From: Penicillium oxalicum
Lineage: Eukaryota; Ascomycota; Eurotiomycetes; Eurotiales; Aspergillaceae
Length of the DNA stretch: 64,000 nucleotides
Direction of reading: 5' to 3'
Assembly: GCF_001723175.1 (NCBI RefSeq)
Contig: NC_064651.1
Location: 806,001 to 870,000, forward strand
The notes beneath the pieces are model-generated. The model was given only the letters and a program-made list of their open reading frames with translations, had not been told where the DNA came from and did no database searches. This document shows, one piece after another, positions 34,541 through 46,296 of this stretch (the first letter of the stretch is position 1; the number at the start of each line of letters is the position of its first letter). A program made the position numbers and the translations under genes.

Positions 34541-34700
34541 TGTCGCGCCAAATCGACAATTGTTGACGGTTTGATCGTACCGGCGCGCGCCCACATGCGG
34601 AGCGCGAGCGCATAAACAATCGAGTTTGCCGTGTTTGCATCTATGACTTAATCTCGCAGCAGCCCCGAGGATCGCCGCTTCTTGATCTCCAAAATAACTT
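34541..34700. promoter_or_regulatory. 160-bp shared divergent promoter
   Basis: Only 160 bp separate the two start codons, so both genes must share this promoter region. It is GC-rich near 34585-34612 with GCGCGC and GCGCGAGCGC words. Confidence 0.6.
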
Positions 34701-35510
34701 ATGATGAAGCGTTTCGCGACTGGTGCGCAGACCTGGGCAGTACCTGGGGCTTTCAAAGCAAATTTTGAACATACCTGTGGTCTTCGTGCTACTTCAAATC
34801 GCCAGTATGCCTTGACCCCAACACCCCGGCGCATGCGGGCACAAAGCCACTCCCCGACGCAAGATAGCCAGATATCTTCGACCAGTGCCTCTTCCACGTC
34901 ACAAGCGCACCCGTTGGGCGGCTTCTACTCCTTGATCCTAGAGTCCCCCTTGCAGTCCCATCAAACAGTGACATTACAGTCGCAGCCAAGCCCGAAAACC
35001 TCCTCGACGCCTGCGTCTACAGCTGAGACCTCCAAGCCGCAGACCCCGCAAGAAAAGATGGCCATTGTCTTTGGTACACGTCTCGCGGGGCCTGGCCGCC
35101 AATCTAGATATAATCCTGGTGAAGCGCCACCGGAGTCAACATGGAAGACTATCAATGGGGTACCGATCCCACCACGCCCCGAGGAGCCAGAAAATTGCTG
35201 TATGAGCGGCTGTGTACATTGTGTGTGGGACGACTTCCGCGACGAGATGGAAGAATGGGCTGCCAGAGTTGCAAAAGCAAAGGCAAAGGCTGGCAAGGAC
35301 ACCGTCGCGAAAGATGTGCGCACCGCACCTCGTGCCGAGGTTGACTCCGCCAGTCTGAGCATGGACGACGATGGCGGCGGAAGCGAGACCAACTGGACCG
35401 TCCCGAATCCGGAGGATGACCTGTTCGCCAACATTCCGGTTGGTATTCGAGAGTTCATGAAAACCGAGAAGAAATTGCGGGTAAAGCATCAGAAAGAAGC
35501 TTCACCATGA
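34701..35510 (+). CDS. Oxidoreductase-like domain protein, probably mitochondrial
   Basis: One exon, 269 residues, starting MMKRFATGAQTWAVPGAF. The N-terminus is basic with few acids, as in a mitochondrial presequence. A Ser/Thr/Gln-rich linker (residues 45-118) follows. The diagnostic segment is PRPEEPENCCMSGCVHCVWD and then DFRDEMEEW at about residues 163-190: the CCxxxCxxCxxD cluster of the oxidoreductase-like N-terminal family (OXLD1 in animals), which could bind a metal or an iron-sulfur cofactor. A Lys/Ala-rich helix and an acidic stretch follow (SMDDDGGGSE), then a C-terminal block, FANIPVGIREFMKTEKKLR, typical of the fungal members. Biochemical activity is not established for the family. 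Confidence 0.85.
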   Translation: MMKRFATGAQTWAVPGAFKANFEHTCGLRATSNRQYALTPTPRRMRAQSHSPTQDSQISSTSASSTSQAHPLGGFYSLILESPLQSHQTVTLQSQPSPKTSSTPASTAETSKPQTPQEKMAIVFGTRLAGPGRQSRYNPGEAPPESTWKTINGVPIPPRPEEPENCCMSGCVHCVWDDFRDEMEEWAARVAKAKAKAGKDTVAKDVRTAPRAEVDSASLSMDDDGGGSETNWTVPNPEDDLFANIPVGIREFMKTEKKLRVKHQKEASP

Positions 35511-36702
35511 GCCGACAGCCCGATGACGACGTTGGGGTGTAAACGTTTGTACATGATCAAAAGATATTGTGACCGATGTCATGTTTGATACCCCGCTCGG
35601 TTTCAATGCAAATGCCGACTGTATATAGAGCAAGAAATTACACAGCGTATGCTTCATGAAAGTCACAAAGCCATTTTGAGCACCTATGAATTGTGGAATG
35701 CATCAGTGTCTTCCATTGAACTGTGACGGCCTTTTCAGCGAGTGGACTTTGCCCGCCTCAGATGTTCCCGCGGCTAAATGTCCGTGCGCCGCGCCGCGCC
35801 GCGAGTTTCTTTTTTCGATGCTTCCTTCCACCTCAAGGTGTCATCCCATTGTTTTTCCATTTGCAATATGTCCATTTTTCTTGTGATTTGAGCTAGGGAG
35901 TCAGATATGTGAAATACAAAAACCCTGAATCTCAACATATTAGCGCAGATGGACCGCTTACTCCGCCTCCGATCGTCCGCGTACTGGCTCCCTAGCCCAT
36001 CGTGAACCTGCCGAGACGCCTCAAAAATGGCGCACCGATCAAGCTCGTTATCCTGCATTCGGCGGCTCAAACGAGCGCCGATACTGCACCGGGAAGAGCT
36101 TGGTGACGCTAATCGCTATTTCCTTGGCTCACGACTTGATTCAACCGGCCGCGTGAGCAGATTGGGTTGGAAATTACCCTGACATCGCAGCCAGCTGCCC
36201 GCAAGCGCGCTTTTACACAAGCCTAGCGGTGTGCAACAGAACTTTACGTCGTACCAGAGTCGCGATATTATCGTCCTCGCACCATTCGATCCTTCTCTCA
36301 CACCCTCGAGTCGAGGTCCATCATCGCCGAAAATGCTGAAACCATTCATCAATCCACGACGGCTAGCAAGTCTCATATCGATGGAGACATGGGTGTGGAG
36401 GCAAGGGACGACACCAAAGATCACGAAGCTCAGATGTGCTCGCTTTCAAATGACGAAATAAAATTGTTCAAATATCTTTGGCATCGAAGAATTATTCGTG
36501 TATCAAGAGATTTCAAAGTTTCGAGTCATGGAAGTGAATCGAAGTTTAGCATGAGTTTCCGGATGCAGAACAAACGGGAGATGGTAAAGACATCAGGCTG
36601 AGAGTCAGAGGTGAACTAGATTCATCAAGCTTGGTATGCGCATACTCGAGCTCAAATACATAAAACACCTGAGCTCAACATTCACTAACTCTGTACGAAT
36701 AG
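35511..36702. other. Intergenic plus unresolved 5' exons of the helicase gene
   Basis: 35511 to about 36200 holds no gene. Between about 36230 and 36633 lie coding-like pieces: a frame 36550..36633 (HEFPDAEQTGDGKDIRLRVR, then GELDSSSL) that joins in phase to the helicase through an intron at 36634..36702 (donor GTATGC, branch-like CACTAAC, acceptor TAG). I could not find a convincing start codon exon. Confidence 0.45.
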
Positions 36703-39700
36703 GAACAACTAAAGACGGAAGCTTTCTCGCGCATGATTACAAGGCTGAAGGAAGAGGGATTGTGGGATGCACTGGTTTCTGAATGGCGCCTGGCCCACTT
36801 GAAAGAGGAGCAGCCTTTACCCGCAAGCCCCGGCCCTTCCAGACCCGAGGAGAAGCAATCAGGGGTAGAGAAGGAAACAGAGCCAGGTATTTCTAGTGAA
36901 GAGCTGGCTACTGGAGAGCTGGGCGTTTTGTCACTCGGGTTGGGTCAGGATGATGTCCAAATGTTCCACTCCCTGGAGCAAAAAAACCTTCTTCAGCACG
37001 ACGTTGAGTTCTCCGGCAACCAGTTTGAGGGCATGACGTGTCTTGCGACATGCTCGATTCCTAGCCTCAAGCAGGAGATACAAGCCTCAGGATATGGAAT
37101 GAGAAAGGTACGGCTGATTGCTTCAATCGAATTTTGTCGAAGAATTTCTCAAATTGTTAGGACATTGCTGACGAGGACTCAAATTCAGCGAGATGCCAAG
37201 AAAGAGGCGATTTATGCGCTTATATCAAAGTTGCGAGAATCAGGTGTCTGGGAACAGCTACTACGACGCGATCATATCAGAGTTACCGTCAATGATGACC
37301 TGCTGTACATGATGCAATATGGGACGCAAACGTTGAATGATGCGAATGGCAAGATGAAATCGTTAATGAAAGTCAAAACAAAGACAGATCGACCACTCCA
37401 GGCCGACAAGGGGGTGAATAATGCCTACAAGACGAAGAGGTCCGAGCAGCTCGCCCAATCGCTTCGGAAATTTCGTCAATCCAAAGACCCTAAGGTGGTG
37501 GCGATTCGGTCCACGGCCAGCTCTTTACCCGTCAATGAGCACAAGGATAAAATCCTGAATCTCATCAAGGAGGAGACTTACAGTATTGTCGTGGCCGAGA
37601 CGGGGTCTGGAAAATCGACACAGGTCCCTCAGATGATTCTCAATGATGCTATCGAGGAAAGCAAAGGTGGCCACTGCAATGTACTCTGCATTCAACCCAG
37701 ACGCATTGCGGCTCGTATGCTGGCGCAGCGGGTCGCTCACGAGAGGCTTGAGAACATCGGCAACACAGTGGGCTACATGATCAGATTTGGAATCAAAAGA
37801 CCCGCGAAAGGTGGTAGCATCACCTATTGCACGACGGGGCTGGCTTTGAACATGCTGCAGGATAATCCCGATCTTTTGAATTCCTTCTCTCATATCATTC
37901 TTGACGAGGTTCACGTCCGAGATATCGACATAGACTTTGTGATGCTGCTTCTGAAGAGTCACATCGACAAATGTCGGGTGGCGGGCATACCCACTCCGAA
38001 AGTTGTGGTCATGAGTGCCACGGTTGATGTCGACCTTTTCGCTTCATACTTCTGCAACATAGGCCCAGACGGGAAGCCAGTCCCCGCGCCACACGTTTCA
38101 ATCCCTGGTCGTCAATTCCACGTGAAGTCACGCTATCTAGACGAAATCATTGGCACTTTGACCGACAAATTCAAGGAAGACGTTCTCGCGTGGTGCCTGA
38201 AAGAGCCTGCGACGGCCAAATTCCTAAAAAACCACTATCGAAACTTCGCCCCCGAGGCCGAGACCGAGGACGCGGATGACGCGATTGAGGATGACGATCT
38301 CGGAGTTTCTCCCCCGGCTGCGGAGGAAGGCGACAAAACTATACCTCTATCACGCCCAGTTGGTTTGAAGCGAGTGGATGATGCGTCTTTTGTTCCAACA
38401 GGTCTGATTGCTGCCGTGACACATCACCTGTTGAGCACGACGGATAGTGGGGCGATCTTGATCTTCCTGCCCGGCCTCAGCCAGATCATTGCCACAGAGT
38501 CGCAGATCCTCCAGGCCGCAGAAATGTTGGGCCTGGACTTTTCGGACGAGAAGAAGTACAAACTCTTGAAACTGCACAGCAGCCTCCCTGAGGAACTCGC
38601 AAACCTGGAACGTGACATACCCGAAGGCTGCCGTAGGATTCTACTTGCGACTGATATTGCAGAAGCATCGCTGACAATCCCCGATGTGAGATATGTGGTT
38701 GACTCTGGAAAAGTAAACCAGCTGATGTACGACCCTTGGAGTCGATCCCATCAGATGACCTGTTCTTGGGCTAGTCAATCGAGCACAGTTCAGCGAGCTG
38801 GACGGGCAGGCAGAGTTCACGACGGCGAGTATTTCTTTATGGGCAGTAAGGAATGCTTCGACTCACTACGAGTTACCAAATCGCCTGAGATCTTACGAAG
38901 TGATCTGCAATCTGTCTGTCTCCGTGCAAAGCTGTCGAATCCATCGTCGACAATCCGCGGATTCCTGCAGCAAGCCATCGAGTCCCCCGATATTTCCGAT
39001 ATCGACATGGCGGTTGACTCGCTGAAGCAATTGCAAGCACTGGATAGCAACGAGACTCTGACCAATCTTGGCTCTCTGGCCAGTCATATGCCAATCCTTC
39101 CGCCTCATCTTGCCAAATTGGTTGTTCTGGGTACAATTTTCCGATGCCTTGACCCACTTCTGATCCTGGCCACATTAGGACAGCAATCAAACTTCTTCTA
39201 CCGAGGAAGCGATGATCAACAAAAACTGAACGCTTGGAATAATCAATCTGCATTTGCTGGGCAAAGCTCGAGTGATCATCTGAGCACGATCAACGCCTTC
39301 AAGGCCGTTCGGTCTGTTTGGATCGAGGAAGGAGCGCGGGCCGCCCAGAAGTTTGCGATTTCCAAGAACGTCTATTTTCCAGTCTACCGTGAAGCATATC
39401 TCACATCCAACCAGATTCTGCGCCAACTGGAGCAAGCTCAAATTGTCGACAAATGGCTCTTGACTGGAAAGGATGCCGAGGGTCGCTTCGGCGGACCAAA
39501 GCTGAACGTGAATTCACACAATGTCCCCTTGATCAAGGCATTGTTGCTTCATTGTCTGTACCCTCGGCTTGCAGCCCCGACACCAGACTCGAACTCTACG
39601 TTTGTCACCCAGACCGAGCAAAAGGCTGTCTTGTTCTCAGGCAGCATGACCAAATCGGGAAGAAAAGCTCCTCGGACACTCATTGTTTTCAATCAAAAGT

Positions 39701-40235
39701 TCCTGTGGGGGAAACCCCCGCACATCACCGCGTTCAAAGAAGCTTCAATCGTGACGCCTCTTGCAGCGAGCCTGCTCGGGGGGCAGTTAGCCGTGCATCG
39801 CTCCTCTATGATCATGGATTCGTGGTTGCGTATGGGCGTGGAAGTCCTTGACGCAGCGGCATCACCAAATGAGGTGATCAATGACATGATCCAATTCAAG
39901 GAGACTTTGAACGAGGTAAGAAATACTTTTATTGATGGTTCCCCTCTTCTCATTCATCACGAGCTCGCTCCAGTGGCACGAGTCGATGACATGATCAATT
40001 ATCTAACGTTTCAATTTGAATGCAGGCATTGACCACGGCATTCGAGTCCTACCAAAGCAATTTCGAGATCCTGCAAAACAAGAAGACAAGAGGAGCCTTT
40101 TTCAATGCTCGCAGTGAATTTTCCACGAACTTGCAACAAGTCGTTACTGAGATATTAGATCGCGACTGTGATCATGCTCGAGCATCTGCGCCTTCGGCAT
40201 GGAATGCTCATGACCTAAGCCATTATTCGGATTAA
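36703..40235 (+). CDS. DEAH-box (RHA/DHX family) ATP-dependent RNA helicase; N-terminus unresolved
   Basis: The main exon runs 36703..39915, an intron 39916..40025 (GTAAGA..CAG), and the last exon 40026..40235. An 81-bp stretch 37108..37188 inside the first exon has splice ends (GTACGG..TTCAG) and a branch-like TGCTGAC but is in frame and stop-free, so it is probably an intron. Motifs in order: I AETGSGKSTQVPQ (about 37594), Ia CIQPRRIAA, II DEVH (37902), III SAT, IV IFLPG, V ATDIAEASLTIPDVRYVVDS, VI QRAGRAGR; then a winged-helix/ratchet region (HA2) and an OB-fold C-terminus (FNQKFLWGKPPHITAFKEAS). This is the DHX9/DHX36/DHX57-type group, acting on RNA or RNP structure. DEVH replaces the usual DEAH. 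The ATG at 36733 is the first in frame, but GAACAACTAAAG directly after a TAG acceptor at 36702 shows that coding starts further upstream. Confidence 0.85.
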
Positions 40236-40664
40236 ACTTTGAAGATGGTAGTTCTTGACTCCGTACCATAACAGACGAACCGATGACCAAACTCATGTAT
40301 ATTGAAAAAGCCATGGACAATTTACACGATATCTTTATCTATCCTTATTTCCCCTATACTTGGCATTTTCATTTTCATTTTCTCATTTCTTTCCACATCA
40401 AGTCCAGTACAATTTCCTAAACAGAGAAGAGTACCCACACGAAATAAGCTCCGTCAGACGTATACTCCGCTTAGTAGGCTACACCGCTCACCGCCCTCGA
40501 TATCTTATCGCTCCGCCTCTCTGCCGCCCTGCTCCCCCCAAAAAAGAATCTTGAGATTCTCGAGGAGCTTGAGACGCCTGTCCTTTTTCCCACGTCTATC
40601 TTGCTTTCCTTATAAAAGACCCAGCCCAGACAGTCCTTCGCTCTGGGACCTTGCTAATACAAGA

Positions 40665-41787
40665 ATGGCTCTTTCCAAGGGCGAGTCCGATATCATTCTC
40701 AATCGGGCCAACGTCGCCCTCGCCCGCAGTCAGCGTCTTGTCGCATCATGGCTCCCCGCCGCGACAACGGATGAACTGGCCAATACCAAATCTGAAGAGG
40801 AGCTTCAACGTGAAGAAGATGAGATTTTTACTGCTGTGCCTGAGACGTAAGTTCTTTCTTTTCTTTCTTTTCTTTAAAATTATACATTTCCACAGTTCGA
40901 TTTCGACGATTGAAGATTTTGGGGAGAGGAAAAGAAAGCAAAAAACAAGGAAAAGCGAGAGAAAAGAAAAGAGCGATGCGCTTCTATTTTCATGAACGAT
41001 CTGATCGTGATTTTGAATTATTAGAATGATACAGGGTTTTTATGTTTTTTTTTTTTCTTTCTTTCTAGCCTTGTTCCTCTTTCTATTGCGCGCGCGAACC
41101 ATTCAACCTTGATGAGAATCTATATTCCACAAACTAACCATCTATTTATCATTTCTCCAATGATTCAATAGACTCGGCGTTGGCGCACCTCTCCCCGAAA
41201 AAGCCGCAGATGGCAGCTGGAACCGCACCGAACTAAGCTCCAACGACCAATTACGAAAACAACTCCTCGGAAGAAACTATGACAAATTTATGAAAGCTTC
41301 TGCGGCAGCGAAACAAGCATCTCGAACCGCTGGGCCGGCGGGCACGAATGGAGATCATTCTCATCTCCAGAACGGCAAAACGCAATCGCAATTGCAAGCA
41401 CAGGAGGAGGACGAGTATGATGATGATGAAGAAGGGAGGGTATCGATGGTGGGCAGGAAGAATCGCAAGATGGGGATGAATGGGACACAGAAGAAGATGA
41501 ATCTGAAGAGGAAGAAGATGGATGAGGCTGGTCCTACGTCTGTATTGATCGGAGCTGAGGATTCTACCGGGACAAATGGGCTTGTCGCTGGAGATGGCTC
41601 GAATTCTGCAGCGGATCGTGGTGTCGAGGATGCAGATCAGGATGCGAGTGCGGGTACGGACGCGGTGGACGGACCAGTTGAGACTGATGCGTCTGTGAAA
41701 CCGGCTCCGTCAAAGGGGAGGAAGAAGGCAACGAGTTATTTGGATGAGTTGCTGGCTGAAAGATCTAAGAAGAGAAAGAAGCGGTGA
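40665..41787 (+). CDS. DUF3245-like conserved basic protein
   Basis: Exons 40665..40846 and 41172..41787 are joined across a 325-bp intron (GTAAGT..ATAG), long for this genome, giving 265 residues. The conserved N-terminus reads MALSKGESDIILNRANVALA, then RSQRLVASWLP; after the splice LGVGAPLPEKAADGSWNRTE continues it. The second half is low complexity: a Gln/acidic run (QAQEEDEYDDDEEG), a Lys/Arg-rich patch (KKMNLKRKKMDE), an acidic/Gly linker, and a C-terminal KGRKKATSYLDELLAERSKK followed by RKKR. The pattern fits the DUF3245 family of small fungal nuclear/nucleolar-type proteins; a role in ribosome biogenesis is inference from the basic, acidic-stretch composition. Confidence 0.8.
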
Positions 41788-42936
41788 AATTTGGTGTTTT
41801 TGGGGGAGGGACTGGTTGCACTGCATGAGACATTTGATCTTCGCTTTGTCCTTTCCCCCCCTTTTCCCTTCTTTCTCTTCCTCCGCTTCTCCTATTCTAA
41901 TCGCCTCGCTTGTTTTTCATGATTTGTATGTTTGAGACGGGGCGGATTCAAACAGGTCCTCGCCCAAGGCTGCCATTGAAAGATCAGGCCAAAGTCGGGC
42001 GCTGGCCTGGGCTGGCGATTACCTGCACAACTGTCTCGCCGGCCGGGAGGATGCAGCGGTAGGAGTGTGCTCTTGTGGCGGTTTCTTCTATTTGCGACAT
42101 ACCTTGGTGATAGCCGTCGTTGAAAAGGTATGGAATGTACACAGTTGAAGGCCAAGGCCAGTATGACTGTGAATCCTAGTTGGAACCCCCGTCCAGTCCG
42201 GCTTGATATTATCATTGCCCAAGAAAAAAAAGGTAAGAAGTGAATTGAATACAGACATAGAATACAGTTTCCATTCTGGATGCAAAGATATGGTGGTTTT
42301 CTCTTGCTCCGTCCGACACCAGGGTATATAGAATAAATGCTGACAGAATGAGACGCAACTCCACGGCCGTATCGTTCACTGAAAAATGAAATCAACCCCA
42401 AAATAGCACGAAGATTTCTCGAGTCCACAAGATATTAGGAAAGTAGAGGGAGAAATGAAGACGAGGCAGAGAAAGGGAGAAGGAGAGGAAAAGGGGGCCA
42501 GATCACGTCGCAAGGAAAATAAAACAACAAAATGTCCGATGAAATAAGAGACAAAGTGAAACCACAAGTCAGATCTACATGCATGGACAAATTCCAAATT
42601 AATAGACGAGTTTGACAAATGACGCTGTTGAAATCGTTGACCAAAGGCGGAAAGGAAAGATGGGGCCATGGTCGATGTTGATGTACACACGAACGGGAAA
42701 TCAGGCAGGAAAGGCGACTGGCCGTTCGGATGGCAGAGGTATCAAAGATGAAGAAACAGAAAAAAAAACGGAAGAAAGGAATTGCCAAGTACTCGCACAT
42801 GACTAGCTTTTCCGAAAAAAAGATGTAGGCGTTCGAGGGCGAGAGAAATTGGCATGGACTCATTCGTTCGACAAGGAAGGAATCATCTGATTTCATGCGT
42901 CAATGATGCATTGCGTGGTCCGATCCATCGAGGTTA
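41788..42936. other. Convergent intergenic region
   Basis: 3' flanks of two convergent genes. The plus strand is purine-rich at 42420-42520. No gene seen. Confidence 0.5.
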
Positions 42937-45056
42937 TTACTCCAAGCGCTTTCGTTTCCGATCTTCCTGTTGATCTTCGTCGGGTCGCTCGGCAGTGTCG
43001 GCAGGATTCAGGAGAGAATGGACATTGCTTGCCATGCTGGACCGACGAGTTGCTGGGAGAGAGGATTCTTGGCGGTGGAAGCGAGAGCCCCCAATTGACC
43101 AGCCATTATCGGCAGTCAGCATCGACGGGGATGCTTCAGCCCCGATGGGTGGAGTTGCATGACGAGAATGGTCGTTGAATCTTCGAGGGGCACCCATTTC
43201 ATACTGGGCGAGCACATCTCGGACTTGCTGCTCGCTACTCGTCGGCACCCGGTGCGGCGATGAAGGCCATGGTCCACTGGCTCCACCATTTGCACCGGCA
43301 TTGCCAGGAGGAAACGGAGATGGGCCATTTGGAGGCCAGTCGGCTTGCCGAATATCTGCAAAGGTGTGACGGCGGCCCAGACTTGAGGGTCCTGGGGAAG
43401 TCGAGATGGAAAGAGGATGCGGTGCCGGTTGTTGGGTTTGATGCGGCGGTGGCGGCGGCGGTCCAGCACTCGGCGGCTGTAGTCGATTATAATTAGGGAT
43501 GGGCGCGTTAGCTCCCCCAATGGAGCCGTAACGCCGCGGCGACACAGCTAGGTGTGGAGGTACCGGTGGTCGAATCATGGACTGGCGGCGGCTGTCGTCC
43601 TGAGGTAATTGACGAGGGGATAAGGGAGGACCCGACTCCATTGGCATGTTGCCGTAAAAGGGTTGACGTGGCGGCATGAGGGACTCGTGCGATACTTCCA
43701 TCGCGCGCACAGATTCCAGCTGCTTTTCGACTTCTCTTTGCATGCCCAAGACTGCAGAGAAACCGTTAGTTCAGCGTACGGTATGACAGGGTGCGACTTG
43801 AGAGTTGAATTCGTACTGTCATGATATAGAGGACTATCCTGGTTAGGAACTACCCCATGCAAAAAGCGAGAGATGGAGTGCGTCCACTGCGATTGAAGGT
43901 CAGTACAGGGAAGCCCCGCCACGTTCCCATTGTGGGGGTAATGTTTCGTACTTGATAGCATTTGACCAGACCATCCGCCATGCTCTGGCATTTGGAAGCC
44001 AGGACGATATTGCCTTCCTCGGCGCGAGTGAGGCGGGCGTGCATGTCGTGTAGACTATATTCCAGATTCATAAGTCGGGCCTCCGTGGTGTCAGGCACCG
44101 GCTCTGCCGGGGTGCCGGGCTGGGACGCAGGAGCTTTATGACTCGGGAAAGAGTCGCGATGAATCAAAGCGTGTCGCGAGGCGCGACGTTTGATCTCACG
44201 CAGACCCACCAAGTCCCCTCGTTTGAAATTGCCGTTACCGTGCTTGAATTCCCAAAGAGCGGTATCCGGTGTTCCAGTGTGAAAGACGTCGCTCACTGCA
44301 AGATTTCGAATCAGTCTTACTGTGTCTGGAGGGGACGTGTGTATCGCAGTCCCGTAACGTACCTTTATGAAACCCGTACATATTCAACTGGCGCACAAAG
44401 GATGATATATTGGTATGCTTGAAATATTGACTAGCGCAATGTTAGCCGCTGAATGGCGTCCAAGATCAGGTCGAATCATGCTCGGGACTGACGCAAGAAC
44501 TTTGGAGAACTCCGACGTGGGCGACATAACGAAACTGTCGTTGGTGCCAGACCAGGCGATCAAATGCCGAATGCTCGAATCCTCGAGCATACTAGAATTG
44601 CCAATTCACGATGTCAGTACCTCTCTGGTCGCACCCTCATCAACGCGATTCTCTCGCTTCCGCTCTCCCAATTTCTCTTTCTCCTTGTGCCCACAGAGAG
44701 AAGATGTATTTGTTCCGGGCGGATTGAACTGACTTGTAAAGCTTATGGATGAATGCCGTTTGTACCACCTTGGGTTGCTGTGCTGCGGCCGCGGCTCCCA
44801 CGGCGGAATTCTGGTGATTGCCTGAGACCCCGACCTCGGCGCCGTTGGCGCTGATTGCGCCTGTACGATCCCCATCAGGACTGTTATGGGCCTGGTTTCC
44901 GCCAGCGGCACCGGACGAAGCAGGCGTGATCTCCATCGCAGTGGGAGAATTGCGGGCAGATTGCGAAAGAACAGGAAGATCTCGCGTTTTGCCGGGCGCA
45001 TCTGCAGGTCCGGCAAAGGTAGGTCTGGAGGACGGTGGATCGGCGAGACCGCTCAT
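42937..45056 (-). CDS. SFL1: HSF-type transcription factor, SFL1-like
   Basis: Six exons: 45056..44734, 44591..44493, 44430..44363, 44295..43952, 43886..43817 and 43751..42937. All junctions keep frame, giving 572 residues starting [16 protein letters not shown]. The heat-shock-factor DNA-binding domain spans about residues 101-210 and is assembled from four exons: [88 protein letters not shown] coiled coil ([21 protein letters not shown]) follows, then a Pro/Ser-rich C-terminal region with [11 protein letters not shown]. The [14 protein letters not shown] block after the domain and the [13 protein letters not shown] wording are those of the Sfl1/Mga1 branch rather than Hsf1 or Skn7. Family members repress or activate adhesion, flocculation and morphogenesis genes downstream of PKA. 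The HSF domain is certain; SFL1 orthology is likely. Confidence 0.88.
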
Positions 45057-46296
45057 GGTGAATACGAGGCGAAGATCGCGGGACCCGACCCCAGCGCGCA
45101 GCAAAAGGAGAGAATTGTACTTTTGACTCGTCTCGGGTGCGATTGGTGCCCGACTATGGACCCCTAGTATTTATATATAGTTTAAGGCCGTTTCAGAAAG
45201 GCGGATCTCGAATATGAAACGAGCTTGTCGGAGGGAGGAGGAGAGGAGGAAGAGGAGGGAGGGGGGGGGGGGGGGGGGGAAGATTGGGTGGGTAGACAAA
45301 GCGCCTCGGGGGAGAAACGCGATCGGTCCGATCGTTCGAGAAGGGCCGCTCGTGGGCGGGAGAACGTGCGATAGAAGGAAGCTTGTGAAGCTTCAGAGCG
45401 AGGCGCAGATCAACACCACAGTCGCAAGCTCCGGTGTTTCATTGCGCCTGCAAGAGAGGAATCGAAAATAAGCTGGGTGGAGAGGACGACCTCCGGCGGA
45501 TTGAGAGGCTGCGGGGGAAGGGGGCAAGACACCGAACGAGATGAAGAGAAAAAGAGGGGAGCGGCGAGAAGGAGCAGCACGCGCGACGGTCGGGGATCTG
45601 CGCCCTGAAGAACAGCTTCTTCAGCGATCGGAGTCGACTAGGAAGGGTGCGCGAAGAGGCGTGGGAGAGATCACCGGACAAAAGTCGGCAACCAAAGGCC
45701 GGTAGTGGATGATGGAAGGATTGTGGAAAGAAGTTCAAAGAATCAAGGGGGGGGGGGAACGAGTGGAGGAGAAAGTTCTTTTGGTTCTGGAAGAAGAGGA
45801 ACAGAACGAGAAGGGGGTAGTTGTGCCAAAAAGAAAGTCCAGTGATAGTACTTCTGGGAAGGAGGGGACGACCATACTGAACAAGGTACCCACCGCCGAG
45901 AGTGGGCCAGACTGTCCGGCATTCTCACTTCGTCTGTAATGTGGGATGCTTCAATTAAGATGATCAGATGGAAGTCCGGGACCGTGATCTAGAATTCTGC
46001 CGACCAGAGAGAGTCGATCTGATTCGATCACCTCATGGGTCACTGCTTCTCGTTCATCGTTGCCCATATCAACTCGTTCACGAGTCATGAATCCGTCGAT
46101 ATGCTGGGATGCCTCAGGTGCCAAGAATCAATCATGTTCTGAATAGAATGCATCATCACTCCTTGTAGCCGCATATTTCCACTTGGTAAACGATTCATGG
46201 TCACCTTTTTTTTTCATTCTCTTTCTGGCTTTCATATTCCTCGCACTTTGATGTCGAGCTTGCTTCTCCATTGAATCGAAAACAGGGTTCAAAAGC
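45057..46296. promoter_or_regulatory. Divergent promoter region with poly-G tracts
   Basis: 1.2 kb between the SFL1-like and F-box start codons. It contains a 19-nt run of G (45261..45279) flanked by GAGGAGGAAGAGGAGGGA, and an 11-nt G run (45747..45757). No gene seen; long regulator promoters are common for this family. Confidence 0.55.
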
